A stretch of DNA of 64,000 nt from positions 1 through 64,000 of the forward strand of contig NZ_MARB01000009.1 of the NCBI RefSeq assembly GCF_001715975.1, written 5' to 3'. Both the position numbers and the translations under genes were made by a program. Positions within the stretch are counted from its first letter, which is position 1, and the number at the start of each line of letters is the position of its first letter. Under the pieces are notes generated by a model, which did no database searches, was not told the DNA's origin, and was given only the letters and a program-made list of their open reading frames with translations. Shown piece after piece: positions 1 through 8,021 of this stretch. The DNA comes from Candidatus Thiodiazotropha endolucinida. GTDB lineage: Bacteria > Pseudomonadota > Gammaproteobacteria > Chromatiales > Chromatiaceae.

Positions 1-36
1 GAGTGGCGCTTTTTCAGGCATACCCCAAGGGCACTT

Positions 37-58
37 CCTTCGGGGCGCAACCCGAAGG
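37..58. repeat. Short hairpin, 8-bp arms
   Basis: CCTTCGGG (37-44) pairs with CCCGAAGG (51-58) around a six-base loop. It lies in the gene-free left edge of the window beside the larger inverted repeat at 60-156. Function unknown; it may be part of a dispersed intergenic repeat or act as a terminator. Confidence 0.5.
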
Positions 59-59
59 G

Positions 60-156
60 CTGGGGTTGTTTTCGTCCCCAGCGGCGTTATCGTTCGCTCA
101 TGTAGAATGACTACACCTCGCTCACTCTGCCTTGCTGGGCACGAAAACAGCCCCAG
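60..156. repeat. Nested inverted repeat downstream of dgkA
   Basis: A 23-nt arm at 60-82 (CTGGGGTTGTTTTCGT...) is complementary to 134-156 with two mismatches. Inside the loop, TGTAG (101-105) faces CTACA (111-115). The whole block could fold into one long cruciform or RNA hairpin. It sits about 30 bp beyond the dgkA stop and may serve as terminator or be a mobile intergenic repeat. No reading frame of note lies in 1-186. Confidence 0.5.
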
Positions 157-186
157 CAGGGCGTATTGGATTAGTGTTAACAGGCC

Positions 187-567
187 CTAAGTTGACAGCC
201 TACTGGCCAATACCAATCCCCAACACAAAACAACCAGCAGCAGGGATATCAAAACCGCCGCAGACCCCTGATCCTTGGCCCGTCCCGACAACTGATGCTT
301 TTCATCGCTGATCCTGTCGACAACGCTTTCAATCGCGCTGTTGATCAGCTCCACGATCAGTACGATCAACAGCGGCGCCACCAGCAATGCCCGCTCCACG
401 CCGTCATTCCCCAACCAGAATCCCAAGGGCGCCAGCAGGATCAGCAGATAGACCTCCTGCCTGAACGCCTCCTCATGTCTAAAGGTCGCTGTTAGACCTT
501 TCATAGACCAGCCCAGGGCATTTGCCAAACGCCTGATACCTACATTCTGTTGTGGTTTCTCTGACAT
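187..567 (-). CDS. dgkA: Diacylglycerol kinase, prokaryotic DgkA type
   Basis: A 126-residue integral membrane kinase that phosphorylates diacylglycerol to phosphatidic acid with ATP. The length is normal for the family. Three hydrophobic segments are visible (about residues 40-53, 60-80 and 104-122). The family active-site stretch ELINSAIESVVDR at about residues 73-85 carries the conserved Glu, Asn and Glu residues. The gene is divergent from the PlcP-like phosphoesterase at 694, with 126 bp between them. DgkA recycles the diacylglycerol that a phospholipase C releases, so the neighbourhood makes biochemical sense. The ATG is followed by a hydrophilic stretch typical of the family N-terminus. 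The family assignment is firm; the role in lipid remodelling is inference from context. Confidence 0.93.
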   Translation of the reverse strand: MSEKPQQNVGIRRLANALGWSMKGLTATFRHEEAFRQEVYLLILLAPLGFWLGNDGVERALLVAPLLIVLIVELINSAIESVVDRISDEKHQLSGRAKDQGSAAVLISLLLVVLCWGLVLASRLST

Positions 568-605
568 GACGGCATTTCTAACAGCTTATACAAAAAAAAT
601 CGACC

Positions 606-623
606 GCGTCATAAACAAATCAT
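606..623 (+). promoter_or_regulatory. Possible PHO box (PhoB site)
   Basis: GCGTCAT (606-612) and AAATCAT (617-623) are direct 7-mers separated by four bases (AAAC). The PhoB consensus is two CTGTCAT copies with a 4-bp spacer; the matches here are 5/7 and 4/7. The site lies about 70 bp upstream of the PlcP-like gene, inside the divergent dgkA/plcP promoter region. PhoB control would fit known phosphate-starvation lipid remodelling. The match is imperfect, so it is only a candidate. Confidence 0.35.
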
Positions 624-693
624 ATTCCCCACATCAAACTGCAACAGTCCACCCCTATGGTGCGCATGCAATGAAGCACATGAGCGCAAGTAT

Positions 694-1509
694 ATGGCGA
701 CGCTACATTATAAGAGTCTCTTCATATCCGATACCCACCTCGGCCTGCGCGCCTCCCGCACTGAATATCTCCTCGACTTCCTCAAACACACCGATAGCGA
801 CAACCTCTATTTGGTGGGGGATGTTATCGATTTCTGGAAGATGCGATCCGGGTGGTACTGGCCAGCCATCAACAACGAAATCATTCAGCAGATCATCGCC
901 AAGGCGAAACGGGGCACCCGGGTGGTATATGTGCCGGGTAACCATGACGAGCTGCTGCGTGACTACCTCAACTTCCATCTCTCCGGCATCGAGATCCGGA
1001 AAGAGGTGATCCACACCACTGAGGATAACCGGCGATTCCTGATCCTCCACGGCGATGAGTTCGACGGTGTGGTGCTGAACAACAAATGGCTGGCCCATCT
1101 TGGCAGTGACGCCTACGACCTGCTGCTGTGGCTCAACCGCTGGTTCAACGTTGCCCGGCGGCGCCTCGGCTTCGGCTATTGGTCCCTCTCCGCCTACCTG
1201 AAAAACCAGGTCAAAGAAGCGGTCAAGTATATCAGCAACTTCGAACAAGCCGTGATCCACACCGTGCACGAGCGCAATCTGGATGGCGTCATCTGCGGCC
1301 ACATCCATCATGCGGTGATCAGTGATATAGCCGGTCTCACCTACGCCAACTGCGGCGACTGTGTGGAGAGCTGCACTGCCCTGGCCGAAGAGCCCGATGG
1401 ATCACTGAAGCTGATCCGCTGGGTCGACGAATCGATGAATCTTCTGGATGAAAAAGAGAAAACGCATGCGCATAGCAATAGCGACGGACGCGTGGTTTCC
1501 ACAAATTAA
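694..1509 (+). CDS. PlcP-like / LpxH-related metallophosphoesterase
   Basis: A 271-residue soluble calcineurin-fold phosphoesterase. The metal-binding motifs appear in order: SDTHLG (about residue 12), GDVIDFW (about 42), GNHDE (about 82), HGDEFDG (about 114) and GHIHH (about 202). Databases usually label this family UDP-2,3-diacylglucosamine diphosphatase. The subgroup that sits next to a GT4 glycosyltransferase is PlcP, a phospholipase C that strips phosphate head groups from membrane lipids under phosphate limitation. Here a glycosyltransferase overlaps its 3' end and dgkA is divergent, which favours PlcP over LpxH. The ATG at 694 puts the first catalytic motif at the usual distance from the N-terminus. 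The substrate cannot be read from sequence alone. Confidence 0.8.
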   Translation: MATLHYKSLFISDTHLGLRASRTEYLLDFLKHTDSDNLYLVGDVIDFWKMRSGWYWPAINNEIIQQIIAKAKRGTRVVYVPGNHDELLRDYLNFHLSGIEIRKEVIHTTEDNRRFLILHGDEFDGVVLNNKWLAHLGSDAYDLLLWLNRWFNVARRRLGFGYWSLSAYLKNQVKEAVKYISNFEQAVIHTVHERNLDGVICGHIHHAVISDIAGLTYANCGDCVESCTALAEEPDGSLKLIRWVDESMNLLDEKEKTHAHSNSDGRVVSTN

Positions 1510-2506
1510 CGGCGTCGTTCGCACCCTTGATAAAACCATCAGTCTGTTGAAGGAGTGGGGACATGAAGTGCTCTGCATCAATCCGGGACTGTTCCGCAGC
1601 GTGCCGATGCCGACCTACCCCGATATCCCGTTGGCCCTGTTTCCCTATGCCAGAGTGAAGGAAATGCTGGATGCGTTTCAACCCGACGCCATTCATCTCT
1701 CCACCGAAGGCCCCATCGGATGGGCCGGGCGGCGCTATTGCCTCAGGCATAACCACCCCTACACCACAACCTACCATACCCGTTTCCCTGAGTATGTGAG
1801 GCTGCGCGCCCCCATCCCCCTTTCGCTCTCTTACGCCTTTGTCAGGGCCTTCCACAATAAGGCGACCTTGACCATGGTGGCGACCGGCTCAATGAAGAAG
1901 ACCCTGGAATCACATGGCTTCAAAAACCTCGAATACTGGACGCGTGGGGTTGATATCGAACACTTCGTACCCATCGATCAGCCGGTACTGGATTTGCCCC
2001 ACCCCATTGCCCTATACCTGGGCCGGGTGGCGGTGGAAAAGAATATCACCGATTTCCTTGACCTGAAGATGCCAGGCTCCAAGGTGGTGATCGGCGATGG
2101 GCCCGCCCTGGAATCCCTGCAACAACGCTACCCTCAGGCCCATTTTCTCGGCTACCGGAAAAACGGCGATCTCACCCGCCTCCTCGCCTCCGCCGATGTG
2201 ATGGTCTTCCCCAGCCGCACCGACACCTTCGGCCTGGTGATGCTGGAAGCCATGGCCTGCGGCGTACCCGTCGCCACCTACCCGGTTGAGGGCCCGCTCG
2301 ATGTGATCAAAAATGGCATCAACGGCTGGATGGACGAAGACCTGCCGACCGCCGTCACCAGGGCTCTGGAGGTCGACCGCAACAGCTGCCGGCAATTCGC
2401 CGAAGGCTACTCCTGGGAGGCCTGCACCCGGCAATTCCTCACACTGATCCAGTCCAACCTGTCTGACCCGGTTGTCGAATCCGCACCGGCAGAGAAGCGC
2501 CTCTGA
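1466..2506 (+). CDS. GT4-family glycosyltransferase (probable glycolipid synthase)
   Basis: A two-domain GT-B glycosyltransferase of about 346 residues. The N-terminus DAWFPQINGVVRTL is typical of family 4 enzymes that act on diacylglycerol or mannosyl acceptors. The C-terminal nucleotide-sugar site is FPSRTDTFGLVMLEA followed by GVPVATYPVEGP. The start is placed at ATG 1466, giving MRIAIATDAW, because family members begin at that strand; an in-frame ATG at 1448 would add six basic residues. The gene overlaps the phosphoesterase by 44 bp, so the two are probably translated together. In marine and rhizobial bacteria the PlcP-partner enzyme (Agt) glycosylates the released diacylglycerol, replacing phospholipid with glycolipid. 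That role here is inference; the acceptor and sugar are unknown. Confidence 0.83.
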   Translation: MRIAIATDAWFPQINGVVRTLDKTISLLKEWGHEVLCINPGLFRSVPMPTYPDIPLALFPYARVKEMLDAFQPDAIHLSTEGPIGWAGRRYCLRHNHPYTTTYHTRFPEYVRLRAPIPLSLSYAFVRAFHNKATLTMVATGSMKKTLESHGFKNLEYWTRGVDIEHFVPIDQPVLDLPHPIALYLGRVAVEKNITDFLDLKMPGSKVVIGDGPALESLQQRYPQAHFLGYRKNGDLTRLLASADVMVFPSRTDTFGLVMLEAMACGVPVATYPVEGPLDVIKNGINGWMDEDLPTAVTRALEVDRNSCRQFAEGYSWEACTRQFLTLIQSNLSDPVVESAPAEKRL

Positions 2507-2512
2507 CCTGTA

Positions 2513-2576
2513 CGGTGCGGCAAGCCGCACCCTACGCCCTGTATAACCACCTTGTAGGGTGCGGCTTGCCGCACCG
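2513..2576. repeat. GC-rich dispersed repeat as perfect inverted pair
   Basis: The 23-nt arm 2513-2535 (CGGTGCGGCAAGCCGCACCC plus TAC) is exactly complementary to 2554-2576, with an 18-bp loop. Each arm also contains its own GGTGCGG...CCGCACC palindrome. Single copies of the same element occur at 5111-5133 and 7851-7871, each just after a stop codon. This behaves like a REP/BIME-type intergenic repeat and may double as a terminator for the lipid operon. Confidence 0.85.
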
Positions 2577-2685
2577 AGATATTTCACAAAAATCGGCGCT
2601 GACCCATCAGGGAAAAGTTGAGCAGAACCACCCATGTTCTCTAGAATAACGCTATGACCAATGAAATGACGGTTAGCTGAAGACC

Positions 2686-3384
<699 letters not shown>

Positions 3385-3867
3385 TCTGAGCAGTGTCACC
3401 GTATACCATACCCCCCCATTCCAGCACTCCAGCGTTGGAATGCTTAAGATACTGGAGCGTGGAAACACACCTCGTAAAAAGTCATACTGCTTCAATGCCA
3501 GCTGCATCTCAATGGTATGGATTCCTCTCCTGCCCAACGCTTAGTTTAGGGTGGGAGATTTAGTCAGAGAAACCGGGAGCCCATATCATTGAGGACGCAA
3601 CAACCATTGCACACCATTTCAACTTATTCTGCTATTTGAAATAGTAGATACTGCTGCTTCACATTGTGAATCAGCATCATTGAAAGAGTACAACAGAGTA
3701 AATACGTCACCATCTTCACTGTCAGTGAAAAGGCTCAGTCCTTCATACCAAGATCTCTGACGCCAAAACCGAATATCGAGTAAAACCCCTCCCCGAGGGT
3801 AAAATTTGAACAGCCACACCTCACATTTAAAGATCAATTGTAAAATTGAGAATATGTGTTATTCTTT
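3385..3867. other. Gene-poor stretch with degenerate repeat and one weak reading frame
   Basis: About 480 bp without a convincing gene. At 3419-3470 there is a degenerate hairpin repeat (TTCCA...TGGAA, then CTGGAGCGTGG) resembling the CCCACGC/GCRTGGG element at 6763. On the minus strand a 72-codon frame (3619-3837, TTG start) reads as plausible but unidentified protein, with several aromatic residues (EVWLFKFYPRG, RFWRQRSWYEGLSLF). It has no clear ribosome binding site and could be a relic. Confidence 0.4.
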
Positions 3868-3884
3868 ATTCGCGAACTGCGAAT
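3868..3884. promoter_or_regulatory. Operator-like palindrome ATTCGC-N5-GCGAAT
   Basis: Perfect 6-bp arms (3868-3873 and 3879-3884) with a 5-bp spacer end 10 bp before the probable start of the winged-helix gene. An autoregulatory operator bound by that protein is the simplest reading. It overlaps the expected leader, so binding would block transcription or its early stages. Confidence 0.5.
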
Positions 3885-3894
3885 TTTGAATGAT

Positions 3895-4479
3895 ATGCTA
3901 CTCAAGCCACAAGATATCCTGGTCCTCCTTAAACTGGTCGTACTCGGTAAACGGCCCTGGTCCTATAATCGGTTGGCGATAGAGCTGGATATGAGTCCTT
4001 CCGAGGTTCATGGAGCCATCAAACGCGCGATCACAGCCGAACTCGCCCTGCAAATCGACAAGGAGATCCAACCAAATTTCAGAAATCTGGAAGAGTTTCT
4101 AATCCATGGTATCCGCTATGCATTCGCACCGGAACGAGGAGCGTTGACGAGAGGTATGCCGACCGCTCATGCAGCCCCTACCCTATCTGAGAAGATTGTG
4201 CCTGACCAGGAACCGCCACCGGTATGGCCTGATTCGCAAGGTGAGATACGTGGTATGATTTTTTCACCCCTCTATCGCTCGGCCCCTGAAGCGTCAAGGA
4301 ATGACCCAGCCCTCTATGAATTGCTGGCACTGGTCGACGCGATACGAGGCGGCAAAGCCAGGGAACGTAATATCGCAGTAAAGGAATTGACAAGGAGGTT
4401 CAATCGTTATGAAAAGGGAGCAAAATCCAAACCTAAAAATCCTCACCCAAGCCGTAGAGCGGCTGGGGGCACTAAGTAA
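3895..4479 (+). CDS. Winged-helix DNA-binding protein, antitoxin-like
   Basis: A 194-residue protein with an N-terminal helix-turn-helix: LKPQDILVLLKLVVLG, then YNRLAIELDMSPSEVHGAIKRA. The rest is linker-like and ends in a basic tail. The start is placed at ATG 3895 (MLLKPQD); an in-frame ATG at 3856 would add 13 residues that overlap the palindrome. It overlaps the nucleotidyltransferase downstream by 71 bp. The pair has the layout of a type IV-like or nucleotidyltransferase toxin-antitoxin module, with this gene as regulator/antitoxin. No closer family name is offered. The DNA-binding call is good; the antitoxin role is inferred from the partner. Confidence 0.65.
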   Translation: MLLKPQDILVLLKLVVLGKRPWSYNRLAIELDMSPSEVHGAIKRAITAELALQIDKEIQPNFRNLEEFLIHGIRYAFAPERGALTRGMPTAHAAPTLSEKIVPDQEPPPVWPDSQGEIRGMIFSPLYRSAPEASRNDPALYELLALVDAIRGGKARERNIAVKELTRRFNRYEKGAKSKPKNPHPSRRAAGGTK

Positions 4480-5110
4480 TGAGATGGTATTCCTGGGAGG
4501 CTGTGCGACAGGTCTGTTGATCACCGATAAGGCGGCTCCACCGCTTCGGGTCACGAAGGATGTGGATACAATTGTTGAAGCCTCTACGCTTGCCGCCTAT
4601 CAACGCTTCTCTGAGAAATTACGCAAGCAAGGATTTCGCGAAGATTTCAGCGATGGCGCCCCACTCTGTCGCTGGCTTGCCGATGACGTGATTCTCGATA
4701 TGATGCCGACCGACAGCCGCATTCTTGGCTTCGGAAATCGCTGGTATGAATCAGCGTTGAAACACGCTGAAGTTACGACACTACCATCCGGTCGCAATAT
4801 TCGCATGGTCACAGCCCCCTATTTCCTCTCCACCAAAATGGAAGCCTTTGATGGCCGTGGCAGAGGCGACTATCTGTTGAGCCATGATATCGAGGATATG
4901 ATCGCTGTACTTGATGGCAGGCCTGAAATTGTCAATGATGTTCAAACCGCTGATCAAGAATTGATTGAGAATGTTCGTGCACGATTTGCTCAACTGTTGA
5001 GTGATAATAGGTTTATTGCTGCTTTGTCCGGTCATATACCGGGAGACCAGGCCAGCCAGGCACGTGTTGGTCTGGTGATAAATAGGATTGAAGCGATCGT
5101 TAAAGGATAA
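4409..5110 (+). CDS. Nucleotidyltransferase, AbiEii-like fold
   Basis: A 233-residue protein. The N-terminal part shows GGCATGLLI followed by RVTKDVDTIVEA. This is the GG/GS motif and Asp-x-Asp metal site of DNA polymerase beta-fold nucleotidyltransferases of the AbiEii/AbiGii kind. Such enzymes act as toxins by adding nucleotides to tRNA. The start ATG at 4409 has a strong AAGGAGG about nine bases upstream, although it overlaps the previous gene by 71 bp. A copy of the GC-rich repeat starts directly after its stop. Proteins of this type are also found as stand-alone aminoglycoside-type transferases, so toxin activity is inference from the paired regulator. Confidence 0.72.
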   Translation: MKREQNPNLKILTQAVERLGALSNEMVFLGGCATGLLITDKAAPPLRVTKDVDTIVEASTLAAYQRFSEKLRKQGFREDFSDGAPLCRWLADDVILDMMPTDSRILGFGNRWYESALKHAEVTTLPSGRNIRMVTAPYFLSTKMEAFDGRGRGDYLLSHDIEDMIAVLDGRPEIVNDVQTADQELIENVRARFAQLLSDNRFIAALSGHIPGDQASQARVGLVINRIEAIVKG

Positions 5111-5133
5111 CGGTGCGGCAAGCCGCACCCTAT
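5111..5133 (+). repeat. GC-rich dispersed repeat, single copy
   Basis: CGGTGCGGCAAGCCGCACCC plus TAT starts immediately after the TAA of the nucleotidyltransferase. It is identical in its 20-base core to the arms at 2513 and 2554. The internal GGTGCGG/CCGCACC palindrome may end transcription. Confidence 0.85.
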
Positions 5134-5249
5134 ACTCGTCTCAATGGTGTGGCTTGACTTCAGCATCCATTGTTTCCACCATGTCCCTGCGGCCGGCGCT
5201 CCGAGCAGTTCCGCGACTATGGCACGCCAAGGTCGCCGGACACTCCGGG

Positions 5250-5395
5250 GCTACCCCGGGGTAGCGTTATAGCCAACATTTCCGTTGCTGGTACCACGTT
5301 GCGCTTCACGCAAGAGGGTACCAGCCATACGAGCAGGGTCGGAGGCTGGTCGCACTTGGTTACACAGTATGCTCGGAGGCTTTCGAACCGAGCCT
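5250..5395 (+). other. Hairpin-rich region upstream of the reverse transcriptase, possible structured RNA
   Basis: There are three strong inverted repeats in 146 bp. GCTACCCCGGGGTAGC is a perfect 16-bp palindrome (5250-5265). GCTGGTACC (5287-5295) pairs with GGTACCAGC (5317-5325) and encloses TTGCG/CGCAA (5299-5303, 5309-5313). GCTCGG (5371-5376) pairs with CCGAGC (5388-5393). Retrons and some defence reverse transcriptases have a structured non-coding RNA just upstream, so this is a candidate template RNA. No conserved RNA family was recognised, and any reading frame here has no protein-like composition. Confidence 0.35.
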
Positions 5396-5400
5396 TCTGA

Positions 5401-5577
5401 TTGGGGAATGGATTGTCCTGTTTCAACAACAATGTACGTTTGCTGACGCTTTCCATTCTTGGCGGTGCCTGGGACAAGCACGCCCTATGCGATCGCCTGC
5501 AGCGCACCTTTGAAGGCGGTCCACCCGATCCCGGGCGCTTGGCCGCACGCTTGATTTTCCATTTCGATGAGGGGTAG
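5401..5577 (+). pseudogene. Upstream coding remnant of the reverse transcriptase N-terminus, ended by TAG
   Basis: This is the same frame as the reverse transcriptase. It reads protein-like sequence such as LTLSILGGAWDKHALCDRL and GRLAARLIFHFDEG before an amber stop at 5575-5577, then continues PPSYKQLVNFLHADDEL into the RT gene. There is no ATG between the preceding TGA (5398-5400) and the TAG, only TTG or GTG codons. The match in style to N-terminal regions of related RTs is from memory of the family. The simplest reading is a nonsense mutation separating the N-terminal 60 or so residues. Confidence 0.5.
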
Positions 5578-5691
5578 CCTCCTTCCTATAAGCAACTCGT
5601 CAACTTTCTTCATGCCGACGATGAACTGCACCAGCGGTTTGAGAGACAGGACCGGAAAGAGCAGCCGGTTATTCTGCTCGATTCGCCGGTC

Positions 5692-6735
5692 ATGGGCAGA
5701 CCGCCTGACAAACTGCTCACCTTTCCCCTGCCGTCACTGTCGACCGTCAAGGATCTTCAGCAGTGGCTCGGCCTGTTCGATCATGAGTTGGCCTGGTTCG
5801 CCGACCGCGAGCGGCGACAGTGCAAAGTCACGGAATCCAGACTGCACCACTACCGCTACCAGTGGATCGAAAAGCGATCAGGCCCGCCGCGCCTGATCGA
5901 GATACCCAAGACCCGCCTCAAGATGCTGCAACGGCAGATATTGAGGGAGATCCTCAACCGGGTACCGCCCCATCCCTGCGCAAAGGGATTCGTTCGCGGC
6001 CGCTCCATCAAGCACTTTGTCGAACCCCATCTCGGCAAAGAGGTTGTCCTGCGCATGGATCTGAAGGACTTCTTTCACACTGTTCCCGTATACCGCATTG
6101 GCGCAATGTTTCACCGTCTCGGTTACCCTTGGAGCGTCGCCTATCTGCTGCAAGGTTTGTGTACCCATACCAGCTCCGCATTACTTGCGGGTGATACCTT
6201 CAATGCGCTTCCCTGGGCGATGCAGAAACGGCTCAGGGACAAACACCTCCCCCAGGGCGCCCCCACCTCACCCACTCTCGCCAATCTTGCTGCATTTCGA
6301 TTCGACTGCCGTCTACAGGGTGTCGCCAACCGTTTCTCCCTCGACTACACCCGTTACGCGGATGACCTCGCCTTTTCGGGCGCCAGGGAATTGCTGCGAC
6401 TAGCGCCGTTTCTACAAGGGCTGATCGGCGCCATCACCATCGAAGAGGGTTTCGAGATAAACCATCGTAAGACACGGGTTCAGACCCAGGCACAATCCCA
6501 ACGCCTGGGGGGTATGGTGATCAATCAAAGGCCCAACCTGCCCAGGGAGGAGTTCGATCGATTGAAGGCGATACTCCACAACTGTGTGCGTTGGGGACCC
6601 GAGAGTCAGAACCGTGAGGGTGTTGACGATTTTAAGGCACACCTGGGTGGCCGGGTTGCCTATGCTGTTTGGCTTAATCCTGAAAAAGGTAAGCGATTGA
6701 GACAGTTATGGAAACGCATCCAATGGTTAGACTAA
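5692..6735 (+). CDS. Reverse transcriptase, retron-like or stand-alone defence type (5' truncated)
   Basis: A 347-residue RNA-directed DNA polymerase. The RT blocks appear in order: substrate block PRLIEIPKTRLKMLQRQIL, catalytic block VLRMDLKDFFHTV, LPQGAPTSPTLANLAAF, and YTRYADDLAFSG with the YADD active site. The C-terminal thumb contains GMVINQRPNLPREEF, where retrons usually have VTG; here it is LGG, so a classical retron is doubtful. No maturase, endonuclease or integrase domain follows, so it is not a group II intron enzyme. The listed start is the first ATG, but the protein-like frame runs back through 5578 and, across a TAG, to about 5401. It has no obvious operon partner. All active-site residues are present, so a shortened enzyme could still work. 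Confidence 0.8.
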   Translation: MGRPPDKLLTFPLPSLSTVKDLQQWLGLFDHELAWFADRERRQCKVTESRLHHYRYQWIEKRSGPPRLIEIPKTRLKMLQRQILREILNRVPPHPCAKGFVRGRSIKHFVEPHLGKEVVLRMDLKDFFHTVPVYRIGAMFHRLGYPWSVAYLLQGLCTHTSSALLAGDTFNALPWAMQKRLRDKHLPQGAPTSPTLANLAAFRFDCRLQGVANRFSLDYTRYADDLAFSGARELLRLAPFLQGLIGAITIEEGFEINHRKTRVQTQAQSQRLGGMVINQRPNLPREEFDRLKAILHNCVRWGPESQNREGVDDFKAHLGGRVAYAVWLNPEKGKRLRQLWKRIQWLD

Positions 6736-6762
6736 ATGAGAAATGAGTTGTGATGCTGGGTT

Positions 6763-6795
6763 TGCATACCCACGCGAAGCATGGGAACGAGAGTA
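6763..6795. repeat. Short hairpin repeat CCCACGC/GCATGGG
   Basis: CCCACGC (6769-6775) faces GCATGGG (6779-6785) around GAA, inside TTTGCATACCCACGCGAAGC. Very similar short elements are common between genes of many Gammaproteobacteria. It lies just after the reverse transcriptase stop and could act as a weak terminator. A decayed relative is near 3419. Confidence 0.55.
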
Positions 6796-6824
6796 CTCCA
6801 TAGCTTGATACGACTCAATTTAGG

Positions 6825-6857
6825 TCCTATAGTACCCATTATGGGTCTTTTATAGGA
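6825..6857. promoter_or_regulatory. Double palindrome, operator of the HTH-MNT/HEPN module
   Basis: TCCTATA (6825-6831) is mirrored by TATAGGA (6851-6857), and ACCCAT (6834-6839) by ATGGGT (6841-6846), both centred near 6840. The block ends six bases before the ATG of the helix-turn-helix nucleotidyltransferase. The position and nested symmetry suggest the dimeric regulator of the module binds here and represses its own operon. Confidence 0.6.
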
Positions 6858-6863
6858 ATTCAG

Positions 6864-7493
6864 ATGCAACCCACCTCGATCGGCGATGCCTTATTCACCA
6901 AAACCCAGCAAAGGGTTCTCAGCCTGCTATACGGCACACCTGACAAGAGTTTCTACGCCAATGAAATAGTCCGCTGGGCTGATATGGGACGCGGGACCGT
7001 GCGCCGTGAATTGGAGCGGATGACAGCTGCGGGCTTGCTTGTTTCATCGCGAACGGGCAATCAGCTTCACTATCAAGCCAATGCCGATAATCCGATCTAT
7101 CCAGACCTGCTGAATATCGTCAGAAAAACCTTTGGCGTAGCGGATGTGATTCGGCAGGCATTGAGGTCACAGGAGGCTCATATCGATGTGGCATTCGTGT
7201 ATGGATCAATCGCCAAACTGGAAGACTCGCAAACCAGCGATCTGGATCTGATGTTGGTGGGTAACCTGACCTATAGCGATATCGTCGAGCTGCTGTTACC
7301 GGTGGAGTCTTCACTGCAACGAACAATCAATCCGACGATCTATACCCTCTCTGAGTTCAATTCGAGGTTGCAGCAGGGAAGCAGCTTTTTGGAACGGGTT
7401 ATGAAACAACCCAAACTGATGATTAAAGGAGTAATCAATGACTTTGGAGAACCTCTACAAGAGCAAGGCACTGCAAAAGGAACCACCAGATAA
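6864..7493 (+). CDS. HTH-fused minimal nucleotidyltransferase (MNT antitoxin type)
   Basis: A 209-residue protein. Residues 1-70 form an ArsR/MarR-like winged helix (QQRVLSLLYGTPDKSFYANE, then GRGTVRRELERMTAAGLL). Residues 105-135 carry the nucleotidyltransferase signature VAFVYGSIAKLEDS...SDLDLMLVG, the GSx10DxD pattern. In HEPN/MNT modules the MNT protein modifies and neutralises the HEPN RNase toxin. Here the antitoxin also carries its own DNA-binding domain, which fits the palindrome just upstream. It overlaps the HEPN gene by 56 bp. The start is the first ATG after the operator. The family call is firm; which of the two proteins is toxic is inferred from the class. Confidence 0.82.
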   Translation: MQPTSIGDALFTKTQQRVLSLLYGTPDKSFYANEIVRWADMGRGTVRRELERMTAAGLLVSSRTGNQLHYQANADNPIYPDLLNIVRKTFGVADVIRQALRSQEAHIDVAFVYGSIAKLEDSQTSDLDLMLVGNLTYSDIVELLLPVESSLQRTINPTIYTLSEFNSRLQQGSSFLERVMKQPKLMIKGVINDFGEPLQEQGTAKGTTR

Positions 7494-7845
7494 GCGTGAG
7501 TTTTATGGACTATTGCAAACGGCCATCGATCGTCTCAACGATGCGGAGAATACCAACCTTTCCTATGCCAGCCGATTCGATTTGGCCTATAACGCCGCCC
7601 ATGGTTTGGCGCTGGCCGCATTAAGATCCGCTGGTTATCGCTCGGATAAGCGTTATCTGGTATTTCAATGTCTTGCCCATACTTGCAATCTCAGCAAAAG
7701 TCGGATCAGGACCTTCTCTCTTTGCCATGACAGACGCAATCGCGCCGAATACGGGGGCTATCTTGAGCAAGACGAGACTTTGTTGCTCGAGTTGATCGCC
7801 AACACACAATCCCTATTGAAATCAGTCAGGTCGATAAATTTATAG
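7438..7845 (+). CDS. HEPN-domain protein, putative toxin partner
   Basis: A 135-residue, mostly helical protein. It contains the HEPN-type pattern NLSYASRFDLAYNAAHGLALAAL and the C-terminal CHDRRNRAEYGGY. The usual catalytic Arg-x4-6-His is represented by an RNRAEY variant with no histidine at the expected place, so RNase activity is uncertain. The gene overlaps the HTH-MNT gene and is followed six bases later by a GC-rich repeat copy. The ATG at 7438 has AAAGGAG upstream within the end of the first gene, which supports coupled translation. It is likely the toxin half of a HEPN/MNT toxin-antitoxin or defence module. Confidence 0.75.
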   Translation: MTLENLYKSKALQKEPPDKREFYGLLQTAIDRLNDAENTNLSYASRFDLAYNAAHGLALAALRSAGYRSDKRYLVFQCLAHTCNLSKSRIRTFSLCHDRRNRAEYGGYLEQDETLLLELIANTQSLLKSVRSINL

Positions 7846-7850
7846 CAGGA

Positions 7851-7871
7851 CGGTGCGGCAAGCCGCACCCC
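7851..7871 (+). repeat. GC-rich dispersed repeat, single copy
   Basis: CGGTGCGGCAAGCCGCACCC begins six bases after the HEPN stop. It is the third locus with this element in the first 8 kb and none was noticed in the rest of the window. That contrast hints that the first 8 kb is native chromosome or of different origin from the element to the right. Confidence 0.85.
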
Positions 7872-8021
7872 ACGCTATATTGTGAACCCCGTAGTGCGCC
7901 TTGGCGCACCGCTAAATCCCGGGTTAACCTCCTCCCCCCATTCGCGGTAAACTCTGCCGTCTGATTCACGGCCGCGCCCCGGTGTAGGCCTACCCATCAA
8001 CGCCAGAACGATACGGATAAC

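Noticed and set aside
5170-5400. A 76-codon gene before the RT
   Set aside because: It covers the hairpin region, has unusual composition and no ribosome binding site.
5250-6735. Classical retron (msr-msd RNA plus RT)
   Set aside because: The RT has LGG where retrons have VTG, no known effector gene is adjacent, and no msr/msd boundary repeat was found. The upstream hairpins are kept only as a candidate structured RNA.
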